From assembly GCF_000308795.1 (NCBI RefSeq), contig NZ_BAGK01000124.1, positions 1 to 45,123 of the forward strand: DNA of 45,123 bases. The letters are read 5' to 3'. The stretch's first letter is position 1, and each line of letters opens with the position of its first letter. This stretch comes from Nocardia thailandica NBRC 100428 (GTDB lineage Bacteria; Actinomycetota; Actinomycetes; Mycobacteriales; Mycobacteriaceae). The notes under the pieces are model-generated. The model was not told where the DNA came from, ran no database searches, and was given only the letters and a program-made list of their open reading frames with translations. Positions 35,458 to 44,023 of this stretch are shown piece by piece. The position numbers were made by a program, and so were the translations under genes.

Positions 35458-36357
35458 ATGTCCGGCAACGCCACCGCACACCCCGCCCCCGGACCGCGAC
35501 CGATCCTGGCCGCCGTCGACGGATCGGCGAGCTCCTACCAGGCGGCGGCCTGGGCCGCGGCCGAGGCCGCGCTGCACGGACGCCGACTGCACATCCTCAC
35601 CTCCGGCGCCATCCAGACCGGCTCCGGCCCCGGCGTCTCGCTGGCCGAGGCCGACCTGGAGTGGCTGCGCACCGACGCCGAACGCGTGGTCGGCGAGGCC
35701 GCGCGGGTGGCTCGTACGGCGGTACCCGACCGGGACCTGCCGATCACCACCGAGGTGAGCTTCGAGCTGGCGGCGCCCCTGGTGATCGAGCGGTCGGCCG
35801 GCGCCGAGATGCTCGTGCTCGGCAGCCGTGGGCTCGGCGCCTTCCAGCGTGGGCTGCTCGGGTCGGTCAGTTCGGCGGCGGCCCGGCACGCGCGCTGCCC
35901 GGTCGCGATCGTCCACGACATCGCGGCGCTCGACCCGGTGTCGATCACCCGCCCCGTGCTGGTCGGTGTCGACGGGACCGAGAACAGCGCGCCCGCGGTG
36001 GCGCTGGCCTTCGAGGAGGCCTCGCGCCGCAAGGTCGGCCTGATCGCGGTCCACGCGTTCAGCGACTCCAGCGATCTGCCCGCCTACGGGTGGGAGATCG
36101 GCCGGGAGTCGGCCGAGGCCGACCTCGCCGAGAACCTGGCCGGCTACGCCGAGCAGTACCCGGACGTGCCGGTGCGCCGGGTGGTCGTCGCGAACCGGCC
36201 GGTGCGGGCGCTGCTCGAGGAATCCGGTAACGCGCAGCTGATCGTCGTCGGCAGCCACGGCCGCGGTGGGTTCGCGGGCATGCTGCTCGGTTCGACCAGC
36301 AACGCCGTGCTGCACAGCGCCGACATCCCGGTGATCGTGGTGCGCGACCGGCGCTGA
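35458..36357 (+). CDS. universal stress protein, two tandem Usp domains (copy 3)
   Basis: 299 residues. The first Usp domain starts PILAAVDGSASSYQAAAWAA and ends VLGSRGLGAFQRGLLGSVSS; the second starts PVLVGVDGTENSAPAVALAF and ends [20 protein letters not shown], with ATP-loop glycines kept in both. The start is ATG 35458 with AAGGGA upstream. It lies 89 nt after the SulP stop on the same strand and could be cotranscribed with it. It converges with the nitroreductase gene 13 nt downstream, with no obvious terminator. Confidence 0.9.
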   Translation: MSGNATAHPAPGPRPILAAVDGSASSYQAAAWAAAEAALHGRRLHILTSGAIQTGSGPGVSLAEADLEWLRTDAERVVGEAARVARTAVPDRDLPITTEVSFELAAPLVIERSAGAEMLVLGSRGLGAFQRGLLGSVSSAAARHARCPVAIVHDIAALDPVSITRPVLVGVDGTENSAPAVALAFEEASRRKVGLIAVHAFSDSSDLPAYGWEIGRESAEADLAENLAGYAEQYPDVPVRRVVVANRPVRALLEESGNAQLIVVGSHGRGGFAGMLLGSTSNAVLHSADIPVIVVRDRR

Positions 36358-36370
36358 CCGCGTCGGCGCC

Positions 36371-37348
36371 TCAGGCGAAACTCAGCACGTCGACCAGCGG
36401 GCGCCGGGGCGTCGGTGGCGGCAGGGGCTCGTCGGGGGCGGAACCGATACGGACCAGCGCCTGGGGAATCCCCGGGTGCCCGGTCAGCGCGGCCAGCAGC
36501 CGCCGTCCGGCCGGATGCTCGGTCAGATGGGTCAGCGCACAGCTGACCAGGCCGCTCGCGGTGCATTCCAGCAGCACCGACGACAGCGCCTCGCCGGCGT
36601 GCAACCACTCCGCCGTCGTGTCGCCGGTCGCGGTGAGCACCGCGAGCCGCGCGTGATCGTCGAGTCCGGTCCGCCGGGCCGAGGGACCGACCTCGGCGAA
36701 GGTGCGGGCCACCCCGACCCTGGCCTGTTCCGACGGCGAGGCGAGCGCCTCCGGCGGCACCCCTTCGGGGGTGTCGGAATGCCCGCTCCACCAGCTGATC
36801 TCGCGCTGGTACTGCGGATCGTAGCGGCGCAGCGCGTCGGACTGTTCCGAGGCGGTCACCAGCCTGCCCCGCGCGTCGGCGTCGAGAATGTCGAGCGTCA
36901 GATCGTGGGCGGCGACCAGGTCCTCGACCGCAAGCCGGATCGAGGCCCAGCCGGCGGGTTCCCGCATCGGCAGGCGGTCGGTGTAGCGGCGATCGATGGC
37001 CTCGGCGCGACGCAGCACCGCCACCGGGGGAGCGGGCCACGGCCGGAAGGTGATCGCCGCCAGCAACTCCGGGCGCTCGGGGTCGGGCAGCCGGGTGACG
37101 TCGGTGTGCCAGCGGTGGGCCGCGAAGGCGGTCCGCACGTGGTGCAGGACCGCTCCGCAGCTGATCACGGCCTGGCGCCCGTTCGGGTCGGCGGCGGCCA
37201 GCCTGCGCTCGGGGTCGGCGCGCAGCGTCAGGGTGGCGCCGTCCAGATCCCAGTGCCAGGGCTGGGTGTTGTGCACCGAGGGCGCGCGGCAGCCGAGCCG
37301 GACCGCGGCCCGCACCGTGTGCCGGTCGGGAATCGGGTGGTCGCTCAT
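36371..37348 (-). CDS. Acg-type (Rv2032-like) nitroreductase-family protein, copy 1
   Basis: 325-residue double nitroreductase-fold protein of the Acg group: RAPSVHNTQPWHWDLDGATL near the N-terminus, RRYTDRLPM (about 110-120), and GEALSSVLLECTASGLVSC in the C-terminal half, ending PPTPRRPLVDVLSF. In mycobacteria Acg proteins belong to the DosR regulon; some appear to have lost FMN reductase activity and may sequester flavin (recalled). I chose ATG 37348, because GAGGGAG lies 9 nt upstream; ATG 37369 has no good Shine-Dalgarno. It is 82 nt downstream of USP copy 4, probably in one transcript. The relic at 12122 is homologous to its C-terminal part. Confidence 0.9.
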   Translation of the reverse strand: MSDHPIPDRHTVRAAVRLGCRAPSVHNTQPWHWDLDGATLTLRADPERRLAAADPNGRQAVISCGAVLHHVRTAFAAHRWHTDVTRLPDPERPELLAAITFRPWPAPPVAVLRRAEAIDRRYTDRLPMREPAGWASIRLAVEDLVAAHDLTLDILDADARGRLVTASEQSDALRRYDPQYQREISWWSGHSDTPEGVPPEALASPSEQARVGVARTFAEVGPSARRTGLDDHARLAVLTATGDTTAEWLHAGEALSSVLLECTASGLVSCALTHLTEHPAGRRLLAALTGHPGIPQALVRIGSAPDEPLPPPTPRRPLVDVLSFA

Positions 37349-37430
37349 GGTCGCATTCTCCCTCGTCATCCCGGCGGGGCCGCTGAGGACGACCGCGCGT
37401 CGTCGCCCGGTCCCGGCGCGCGGATGGCCG

Positions 37431-38342
37431 TCACTCCGGGTGGGCGATCAGCACCGGGCACCCGGCGTGCTGGATCAGCCAGTTGCCGGTCGAGCCGAAC
37501 AGCAGACCACGGAAACCGCCGCGGCCCCGGCTGCCGACCACGACCAGCTGCGCGGTGCGCGACCACTCGCCCAGGCGCTCCCGCGGGCCGCACAGGACCA
37601 CCTCGCGGCGAACCCGCACCTCCGGGTACTTCTCGCTCCATCCGGCGAGCCGTTCGGACAGCAGGGCGGCTTCGCCGGTCTCGAAATCGGCGACGGGCAG
37701 CTCGAGGTAGCCGGTTCCGGCGAACTGCCCGGCCGACAGATCGCTCCACGCGTGCACCGCGACGAGTTCCGCCTCGCGCTGGGCCGCCTCGGCGAACGCG
37801 GCGGCCACGGCGGGTTCGCCCACGGGGCTGCCGTCCACGCCGACCACCACCGGCCCGCCGGTACGTCCGGCCGCGCCGCGGACCACGACGACACCGCCGC
37901 GGGCATGGGCGGTGACCGCCAGCAGCGTGGAGCCGAGATGCGCGGCCCTGCCCGCGGATTCGGTGGTACCCAATACGAGGAGATGGGCGGTGCGCGACAG
38001 GTCGACCAGCACGGCCGCGGCGCCGCCGGTGCGCACCTCGGTCACCGGTTCGATGTCCGGCACGGTGTCGACCGCGATCTCGCGGGCCACGGTGAGCGCG
38101 CGTTCGGCGTCGAGCCGCAGGTCCTGCATGGTCGTATAGGCGAGCGTGGCACCGACATCCGGCGGTGGGGTCGCGTCGAGGAAGTCCGAGCACGACACGA
38201 TGTGCAACCGCCGACCGCGGTCGGCGGCGGTTCGCGCGGCCCAGCGCACGGCGGCGGCCGCGCCGTCGGAGCCGTCGGTGCCGACGACGATCCGGGCGTC
38301 CGCGCTCAGGTGCGGGTGGTCACTGGTCCGGGGAGCCATCAC
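37431..38342 (-). CDS. universal stress protein, two tandem Usp domains (copy 4)
   Basis: 303 residues. The first domain starts RIVVGTDGSDGAAAAVRWAA and has LLVLGTTESAGRAAHLGSTL, where the usual GSHGRGG loop is replaced, so nucleotide binding there is doubtful. The second starts [20 protein letters not shown] and keeps [20 protein letters not shown]. The two domains seem specialised, as in copy 1. The start is ATG 38342. The DosR-box-like inverted pair at 38412-38447 lies 70 nt upstream. It leads a two-gene run with nitroreductase copy 1. Confidence 0.9.
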   Translation of the reverse strand: MMAPRTSDHPHLSADARIVVGTDGSDGAAAAVRWAARTAADRGRRLHIVSCSDFLDATPPPDVGATLAYTTMQDLRLDAERALTVAREIAVDTVPDIEPVTEVRTGGAAAVLVDLSRTAHLLVLGTTESAGRAAHLGSTLLAVTAHARGGVVVVRGAAGRTGGPVVVGVDGSPVGEPAVAAAFAEAAQREAELVAVHAWSDLSAGQFAGTGYLELPVADFETGEAALLSERLAGWSEKYPEVRVRREVVLCGPRERLGEWSRTAQLVVVGSRGRGGFRGLLFGSTGNWLIQHAGCPVLIAHPE

Positions 38343-38411
38343 TGCCTCCGTCTCTGGCCGCCGGGTGCGAGCCTCGGCTCCAGTGTCGTCGTGGGGTGCG
38401 GGCCGCGGTCA

Positions 38412-38447
38412 CGGGCGAAGGTCCTGTCGCCAGCGGACCTTCGCCCG
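38412..38447. promoter_or_regulatory. paired DosR-box-like sites as a 13-bp inverted repeat in a divergent promoter
   Basis: CGGGCGAAGGTCC (38412-38424) and GGACCTTCGCCCG (38435-38447) are perfect inverted arms, 10 nt apart. Each arm with one flanking base reads as GGAC-CTTC-GCCC, a DosR-like half-symmetric box. They point to USP copy 4 on one side and the nitroreductase operon on the other. The remaining bases of this 284-nt gap show no gene. Confidence 0.55.
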
Positions 38448-38626
38448 CGGCGACGGGTACCTTCGCATCTCCCCGTTCCGCGCCGACGCGCCGACCATGA
38501 AGACATGCCCCTCGCGCCGAACTTCCGTCAGGCGACAGCGTCGTCGCCCGGGTGAGGAGACCGCACGACGACGTGCCGGCAGACCCCACCGCCGCACCGG
38601 CGACACCACGACAGAGAGCAGGGACC

Positions 38627-39631
38627 ATGTATCGCGGACTTCCCGACGACGAGACCGTACGCGCGGCCCTGACCCTGGCCGGCCGCGCACCGTCGGTGCA
38701 CAACATCCAGCCGTGGCGCTGGCGGGTGACCGATCACGGCCTGCACCTGTACCTCGACCCCGATCGGACCCTGCCCGCCACCGACCCCGACCAGCGCGAC
38801 ATCCTGCTCAGTTGCGGTGCGGCCCTGCACCATCTGACCGTCGCGCTCACCGCGCTCGGCTGGTCGCCGGTGATCCACCGCCTCCCCGATCCCGACCGGC
38901 CCGATCACCTGGCGGCCCTGAATCTGGTGCGGCACCGTCCCACCGACCGCGACATCGAACTCAGCGCCGCGATCACCCGCCGCCACACCGACCGGCGCCG
39001 TTACACCTCCTGGCCCATCCCGCCCGGGTACCTGAGCCTGTTCACCGAGCGCGCCGCCGCCCTCGGCGCGGTCGTGCACCACATCGACGATCACGCGCGC
39101 GGTCAGCTGGGCACCGCGATGCGCGCGGCGGCCCTCGCCCACGCCGCCGACGCGCCCTACGCCCACGAGCTGGCGGTGTGGTCGGGCAGGCACGGCAGCG
39201 CCGACGGTGTACCCGCGCGCAACGTGCCCGAGGCGACGGCCGGGGACCTCTTCCCCGTGCGGCACTTCGCCGGCGCCGAACTCCCCGACACCGCCACCGA
39301 ACCCGACCACGCCGAGGTCCTGCTCACCGGCACCTGGGCCGACGACCGGCTCGCGCGGCTGCGCGCGGGCGAGGCCGTCAGCAGTGTCCTGCTCACCGCC
39401 ACCAACATCGGGCTCGCCACCTGTCTGCTGACCGAACCCCTCGAGGTGGCGGGCCAGCGCGACCTCATCCGCCGCAGGCTGCTCGGCGACGGCAGCTACC
39501 CGCAGGCCTTCGTCCGGGTCGGCTGGGCACCGACCAGTGCCGACGAGGTCCCGCCGACGCCGCGCCGCGCCGTGCGCGAACTGCTCCTCGACGCCGAATC
39601 CGGCGCCGCGACCGAGCGATTCCGGCCGTGA
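38627..39631 (+). CDS. Acg-type nitroreductase-family protein, copy 2
   Basis: 334 residues, second Acg-like protein: LAGRAPSVHNIQPWRWRVTD (about 17-36), ILLSCGAALHHLTVALTALG, RRHTDRRRYTSWPIP, and AGEAVSSVLLTATNIGLATC before PPTPRRAVRELLLDA at the end. It has the same architecture as copy 1 with moderate similarity by eye. ATG 38627 follows GCAGGGACC. It is the first gene of five overlapping or closely spaced plus-strand genes, its stop overlapping the GTG of the next (GTGA). A DosR-like box lies 180-193 nt upstream. Confidence 0.9.
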   Translation: MYRGLPDDETVRAALTLAGRAPSVHNIQPWRWRVTDHGLHLYLDPDRTLPATDPDQRDILLSCGAALHHLTVALTALGWSPVIHRLPDPDRPDHLAALNLVRHRPTDRDIELSAAITRRHTDRRRYTSWPIPPGYLSLFTERAAALGAVVHHIDDHARGQLGTAMRAAALAHAADAPYAHELAVWSGRHGSADGVPARNVPEATAGDLFPVRHFAGAELPDTATEPDHAEVLLTGTWADDRLARLRAGEAVSSVLLTATNIGLATCLLTEPLEVAGQRDLIRRRLLGDGSYPQAFVRVGWAPTSADEVPPTPRRAVRELLLDAESGAATERFRP

Positions 39632-40344
39632 CCACTCCTGCGGGCGCGCTCTGGTCGCGCTGGACCACCACCGTCACGGTGGGCGAGATGATCGGCTTCT
39701 CACTCCCCGCCGTCACCGCCGTCGCGGTACGCGACGCCCCCGGCCCGGTGGCCTTCTGCGCGCTGCTCGCGGCGGGCGCGGGTGAGGCGGCGGTGCTCGG
39801 CGCCGCCCAGGCCAGGGTGCTGCGGACGGTGCTGACCGGACTGTCCGGTCGCCGCTGGACACTGGCGACGGTCGCGGGCGGCGTGACGGCCTGGGCGATC
39901 GGTTCGGCCGCCCCCGTCGTCGGCGCGCGCGCCGATTCTCTCGGGCCGGTGCTGACCGGCACGCTGTTCGGTGCGGGCGCGGTCGCGTTGCTGCTGGCGA
40001 TGGGGATCGCTCAGTGGACCGTGCTGCGCCACGCGGTGGACGGCGCGTGGCGGTGGATCCCGGCGACGATCGCCGGGTGGGCCGTCGGACTCGGCGTCTT
40101 CGCCGCGATCACCACCCCGCTGTGGCATCCGGGGCAGGACGCCGCGCTCGTCCTCGCGATCGGGGTGTTCGGCGGTGTACTGATGGCCGCCTCGATGGCC
40201 GCGGTCACCGGGGTGTTCGTCGTCCGCCTCGCCGGATCGGCGCGCCGGAAGCACGGCTCCGGTCCGGCGAGGACCATCGCTGACCCCGCCGGGACTTTCG
40301 GCACTGCCCACGATCGGGTTCCCGGAGAAACGATCACACCATGA
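39628..40344 (+). CDS. six-helix membrane protein, unknown function
   Basis: 238-residue membrane protein starting at GTG 39628 inside the nitroreductase stop. About six hydrophobic segments are visible (VGEMIGFSLPAVTAVAV, PVAFCALLAAGAGEAAVLG, TLATVAGGVTAWAIGSAA, TGTLFGAGAVALLLAMGI, WAVGLGVFAAITTPLW, VLAIGVFGGVLMAASMAAVT). G-E-A-A-V-L-G-A-A-Q and A-Q-W-x-V-L-R suggest two internal repeats, each with a Q-x3-L-R end. Charged C-terminal tail. Its coupling to the ABC transporter genes downstream (ATGA overlap) suggests a shared role, but I do not recognise the family. Confidence 0.8.
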   Translation: MTTPAGALWSRWTTTVTVGEMIGFSLPAVTAVAVRDAPGPVAFCALLAAGAGEAAVLGAAQARVLRTVLTGLSGRRWTLATVAGGVTAWAIGSAAPVVGARADSLGPVLTGTLFGAGAVALLLAMGIAQWTVLRHAVDGAWRWIPATIAGWAVGLGVFAAITTPLWHPGQDAALVLAIGVFGGVLMAASMAAVTGVFVVRLAGSARRKHGSGPARTIADPAGTFGTAHDRVPGETITP

Positions 40345-41258
40345 CAAGCGATGTCGCCATCTCGGTCGCCGGGCTCACCAAAGCGTTCGGCCACACCGTC
40401 GCGCTGGACGGGCTCGACCTGCAGGTGCGCCGCGGGGAGATCCACGGCTTCCTCGGCCCCAACGGAGCGGGCAAGACCACCACCATCCGGGTGCTGCTCG
40501 GCATGATCCGCGCCGACGCGGGCACGGTCGAACTGCTCGGCGCCGACCCGTGGCGTGACGCCGTCGCCCTGCACGCGCGCCTGGCCTACGTACCCGGCGA
40601 GGTCACCCTGTGGCCCGGGATCACCGGCGGCGAGACGATCGACCTGCTGGGGCGGCTGCGCGGCGGCCTCGACCCCCGCCGGCGCGACGAGCTCCTCGAG
40701 CGGTTCGACCTCGATCCCACGGTGAAGGGCCGCGCCTACAGCAAGGGCAACCGGCAGAAGGTGGCCCTGGTCGCCGCGCTCGCCTCGGAGGCCGAACTGT
40801 TCCTCTTCGACGAACCGACCGTCGGTCTCGACCCGCTGAAGGAGATCGAATTCCGCACCTGCGTGCGGGAACTCGTCGACCGGGGCCGGACCGTGCTGCT
40901 GTCGAGCCACATCCTGGCCGAGGTCGAGGCGCTCTGCGACCGCGTCAGTATCGTGCGGCGCGGCCGCACCGTCGAGAGCGGGAGCCTGGCACGGCTGCGG
41001 CACCTGAGCGCGGTCACCGTCACGGTCGAGACCGCCGGGGATCCCGCCGCCCTGGCCGACGTCGCCGGTGTGCGAAACCTCGTCGCCGACGGGCACCGGG
41101 CACGGTTCGACACCGAAGCCCGCTTCCTCGACGACCTCCTGCGCGCCCTCGCCACGCTGGGCGTCCTCGATCTGACCGTCGGCAGGCCGACCCTCGAAGA
41201 CGTCTTCCTGAGCCACTACACCGACCGGCCCGCGGCGCCCGCGCCGGTGGCGACATGA
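40341..41258 (+). CDS. ABC transporter ATP-binding protein (ABC-2 exporter type)
   Basis: 305-residue ATPase: Walker A GPNGAGKTTT (about 39-48), signature YSKGNRQKVALVAAL in place of the LSGGQ form, Walker B LFLFDEPTVGLDP, and the switch SSH. A C-terminal extension (about 215-305) resembles the CcmA/drug-exporter ATPases such as those near Rv2686c-Rv2688c. It would power export through the permease encoded next. It overlaps both neighbours by 4 nt (ATGA each time), so stoichiometric translation is expected. Substrate unknown. Confidence 0.93.
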   Translation: MTSDVAISVAGLTKAFGHTVALDGLDLQVRRGEIHGFLGPNGAGKTTTIRVLLGMIRADAGTVELLGADPWRDAVALHARLAYVPGEVTLWPGITGGETIDLLGRLRGGLDPRRRDELLERFDLDPTVKGRAYSKGNRQKVALVAALASEAELFLFDEPTVGLDPLKEIEFRTCVRELVDRGRTVLLSSHILAEVEALCDRVSIVRRGRTVESGSLARLRHLSAVTVTVETAGDPAALADVAGVRNLVADGHRARFDTEARFLDDLLRALATLGVLDLTVGRPTLEDVFLSHYTDRPAAPAPVAT

Positions 41259-42862
41259 CCACCGTGACCCGGGCCGGCGGGTCGTCGGCGGGAGTCGCGG
41301 AGCTGACGCGCTTCGCGCTGTGGCGCGAGCGGTGGATCCTGCCGTGGTGGCTGGGCGGCGTCGCGGCGCTGCTCGCGGTGCAATCCGTCAGCAGCGCACG
41401 GCTCTACGACGACCCGGGCGCGCTGGCCCGGTTGCGCGCGACCATGAGCGCGAACGCGGCCATGGTGTTCATGGGAGGACCCGAGCGGCTGCTCGAGACC
41501 CTCGGCGGCGAGATCGTCTTCGAGGTCTTCGCCTACCTGGCTGTCGTCGTCGCCCTGATGAACATGTTCCTGGTGTGCCGCAACAGCCGATCCGACGAGG
41601 AGAGCGGCCGCGCCGACCTGGTGCGCGCCGCGCGGGTGGGGCGCCGCGCACCGCTGTCCGCCGCGCTCGCCCTCGCCGCGTTCGCCGACCTCGGTGTCCT
41701 CGTCGTGGTGTTCCTCGCTGCCGTCGGCACGGGCCTCCCGGCCGGCGGGGCGCTCGCCCTGGCCGCCGCACTGGCGGCCGTCGGGACAGTCTTCGCGGCG
41801 GCGACCGCGGTGGCGGCCCAGATCTTCGAGAGCCCGCGCGGGGTCTACGGCTGCGTGACCGCGCTGGTGGCGGTGGCCTACCTGCTGCGCGCGGTCGGCG
41901 ACACCGGGCCCGCGGCCGCCGCCTGGTCGTCCCCGATCGGCTGGGGGCAGCGCATGTATCCGTTCGTCGACAACCGCTGGTGGCCGCTCGCGCTGTACGC
42001 CGTCGCCACGATCGTCGCCGTCGCGGCGGCCTTCGCACTGCTGGATCGGCGCGATCTCGGGGCCGGGCTGATCCGTCCCCGCCGCGGCCGGGCGACGGCC
42101 TCCCCGCGGCTGCGATCGCCGTGGGCACTGGCCTGGCGGCTGCAACGCGGATCCGTGCTCGCCTGGTGCGCGGGCGCGTTCGTGCTCGGCATCGCCTACG
42201 GCGCGTTCGCCGACAGCATCGAGCAGTTCCTCGCGGACTATCCCGAACTGCGCGCCTACTTCGCGGCGGGAATCGAGCAGGCGGTGAACAGCTATCTGGC
42301 GCTGACGATGTCGATCGTGGCGCTGCTCGGCGCGGCCGCGGGCGTGGCGAGCGCTGTGCGGGCACGCAGCGAGGAATCCTCGGGGCGTGCGGATCCGGTG
42401 CTGTGCGCGCCGGTCGGGCGTGGACGCTGGTTCCTCGGCCAGGCCGCGACCGCGTTGTCGGCCGCGACGATCACCACCGGCGCGGGCGGCCTCGGTCTCG
42501 GACTGGCCGCGGCGGTGACGATGCGCGAGGCCGACCAGATCCCGCGGCTGCTCGGCGTGGCCGCGGCGACGCTGCCGGCGGTCTGGGCGATCGTCGCCGT
42601 CGCGGTCGGTGCGGTCGGGCTGACCCCTCGTCGGGCCGCGGTGGTGGCGTGGAGCGCGTTCGCCTACGTGGCGGTGGTCGCGATGTTCGCCGACGCCTTC
42701 GACCTGCCCGCATGGTCGGTGACCGCCTCGCCCTTCCGGCATCTGGCCGCGGTCCCGCTCGAACGTTTCGACCTCGTCGGCGCCGCGCTCGTCAGCGCGG
42801 TGGCCGCCGCCTGCGTCGTCGCGGGCGTCCTGGGATTCCGTAGCCGAGACCTGACCGCGTGA
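41255..42862 (+). CDS. ABC-2-type exporter permease with duplicated halves
   Basis: 535-residue permease with about 12 membrane segments in two homologous halves. Each half has the motif S-D-E-E-S-G-R-A-D or S-E-E-S-S-G-R-A-D (NSRSDEESGRADLVRAARVG near 108-127 and ARSEESSGRADPVLCAPVGR near 368-387) followed by a loop and helices. This marks the polyketide/antibiotic-type exporter permeases of actinobacteria, where one protein replaces two. The pair with the ATPase at 40341 is a complete exporter. The Rv1733c-like gene begins 10 nt later. Confidence 0.88.
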   Translation: MTTVTRAGGSSAGVAELTRFALWRERWILPWWLGGVAALLAVQSVSSARLYDDPGALARLRATMSANAAMVFMGGPERLLETLGGEIVFEVFAYLAVVVALMNMFLVCRNSRSDEESGRADLVRAARVGRRAPLSAALALAAFADLGVLVVVFLAAVGTGLPAGGALALAAALAAVGTVFAAATAVAAQIFESPRGVYGCVTALVAVAYLLRAVGDTGPAAAAWSSPIGWGQRMYPFVDNRWWPLALYAVATIVAVAAAFALLDRRDLGAGLIRPRRGRATASPRLRSPWALAWRLQRGSVLAWCAGAFVLGIAYGAFADSIEQFLADYPELRAYFAAGIEQAVNSYLALTMSIVALLGAAAGVASAVRARSEESSGRADPVLCAPVGRGRWFLGQAATALSAATITTGAGGLGLGLAAAVTMREADQIPRLLGVAAATLPAVWAIVAVAVGAVGLTPRRAAVVAWSAFAYVAVVAMFADAFDLPAWSVTASPFRHLAAVPLERFDLVGAALVSAVAAACVVAGVLGFRSRDLTA

Positions 42863-42872
42863 GGTGATCGCC

Positions 42873-43472
42873 ATGGCATCGACGACTTTCCGGTTCGACG
42901 ACGTCGTTCGTGGGTTGGCTCGCCGGTGGCGCTGCGCGCCGTGGAGCCGCAACCCCCTGGTGCGGATCGGTGACCGGCTGCTGACCCTGGTGCGGCTGGT
43001 CGCGGTGCTGGCGACCCTGGCCGCGGTACCACTGGCCGGGGCGGTCGGCTCGATCACCTACGCCGACGACGCGGCGCACATCCGCGCCGAACGCGCCGAG
43101 CGGACCACGGAGCAGGTGCTCGTCCTCGACGCCCCGCGCCGGGACGCCGACGGCGGCTACCGCGCGCCGGTGCGCGGCCACCCGGGTTCGGCGACCACGA
43201 TCACCACGGCGACGGTGTCGCGGACGACCAGCGCGGGTGACACGGTGACGATCTGGATCGACGCCACGGGCGCGCAGACCTCCGCGCCCCGGGAGCCCGT
43301 GGCCGCGGTGGTCAACGGAATCGGTGCCGCGGTGGTCTGTTTCACGGCCGTCGCGCTGCTGTGCTGGTGCGCGGTGTCACTGGCGGAGTGGTCGGTCGGT
43401 GGCCGTCGCAGCGTCGGCTGGGATCGGGAATGGGCCAGGTTCGCCCATCCCGCCCAGGGCGGCAGGCCCTGA
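42873..43472 (+). CDS. Rv1733c-like two-helix membrane protein
   Basis: 199-residue protein resembling M. tuberculosis Rv1733c, a DosR-regulon antigen: an N-terminal SRNPLVRIGDRLLTL motif (about 25-39), one membrane segment at about 40-62 (VAVLATLAAVPLAGAVGSIT), an extracytoplasmic domain with beta-rich Thr-rich sequence (TTITTATVSRTTSAGDTVTI), and a second membrane segment at about 145-172. Function unknown even in mycobacteria. GAGGTGAT precedes ATG 42873; a GTG at 42864 is less likely. Last gene of the operon. Its last 96 bp lie antisense over the 3' end of the DUF1003 gene. Confidence 0.85.
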   Translation: MASTTFRFDDVVRGLARRWRCAPWSRNPLVRIGDRLLTLVRLVAVLATLAAVPLAGAVGSITYADDAAHIRAERAERTTEQVLVLDAPRRDADGGYRAPVRGHPGSATTITTATVSRTTSAGDTVTIWIDATGAQTSAPREPVAAVVNGIGAAVVCFTAVALLCWCAVSLAEWSVGGRRSVGWDREWARFAHPAQGGRP

Positions 43473-43952
43473 GCCCATCTGCGGTGCCGTGTCGTCCAGC
43501 CGCCGCTGCAGCTCCGACAGCATCGTGTGGATCGCCCGGGTCAGCTCGGTGTTGGTCTTCAGTTCCAGTTCCTGTTCGAGGAAGTCGTGGTCGGCCTTCA
43601 TCTGCTGGAACGTGGCCTGGCGGTTCTGGCCGATCATGACGAACGTCGAGAGGAAGATCGCCTCCAGCGAGACCACCAGCGTCAGCGTCGGCCACGGACT
43701 CGCCTCGGCCAGCATCATCCAGACCGCGAAGCCGATCGCGTGCAGGTAGACGAACCACATGGAGCCGGCGAAGCGGGTGATGGTGTCGGCCAGGCGCAGT
43801 TGCAGGTCGGAGTGGCGGTACTCGCGATGCGCTACCACGACGGGGTGGTGGTGGCCCGGATCGGTGGGGTCCGGAACGGCCGGGTGCGCGAGCGTCACCT
43901 CCGTGAATGCGGTCGGTGGCGGCGCGACGGGACGGGGCGGATCGAACGACAT
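43377..43952 (-). CDS. DUF1003 membrane protein
   Basis: 191-residue protein of the DUF1003 family. After a Pro/His-rich N-terminus it has LRLADTITRFAGSMWFVYLH and AIGFAVWMMLAEASPWP (membrane segment 1, about 62-85), then LVVSLEAIFLSTFVMIGQNR (segment 2, about 92-111), and a helical tail QATFQQMKADHDFLEQELEL, probably a coiled coil. Gly/Pro-rich end. The start is ATG 43952. A DosR-box-like site lies 58 nt upstream. Its 3' end overlaps the Rv1733c-like gene by 96 bp on the opposite strand; the overlapping tail is low-complexity and may be dispensable. Function unknown. Confidence 0.85.
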   Translation of the reverse strand: MSFDPPRPVAPPPTAFTEVTLAHPAVPDPTDPGHHHPVVVAHREYRHSDLQLRLADTITRFAGSMWFVYLHAIGFAVWMMLAEASPWPTLTLVVSLEAIFLSTFVMIGQNRQATFQQMKADHDFLEQELELKTNTELTRAIHTMLSELQRRLDDTAPQMGSGPAALGGMGEPGPFPIPADAATATDRPLRQ

Positions 43953-44009
43953 GTCTCGAGCATGGTCGTGCGTACTCGGCCGGGGCAGGGCCACAGGTCG
44001 CCGCCCGTG

Positions 44010-44023
44010 GGGCCGGTCGTCCC
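44010..44023. promoter_or_regulatory. DosR-box-like site upstream of the DUF1003 gene
   Basis: On the minus strand GGGAC-GACC-GGCCC, nine of ten half-site bases matching, 58 nt upstream of the DUF1003 ATG at 43952. Confidence 0.5.

Noticed and set aside
32087..35479. Open minus-strand reading frame of 1130 codons across devR, flavodoxin and SulP
   Set aside because: It is antisense or out of frame to genes with clear family motifs; its translation is Arg/Gly/His-rich low complexity typical of shadows in GC-rich DNA.
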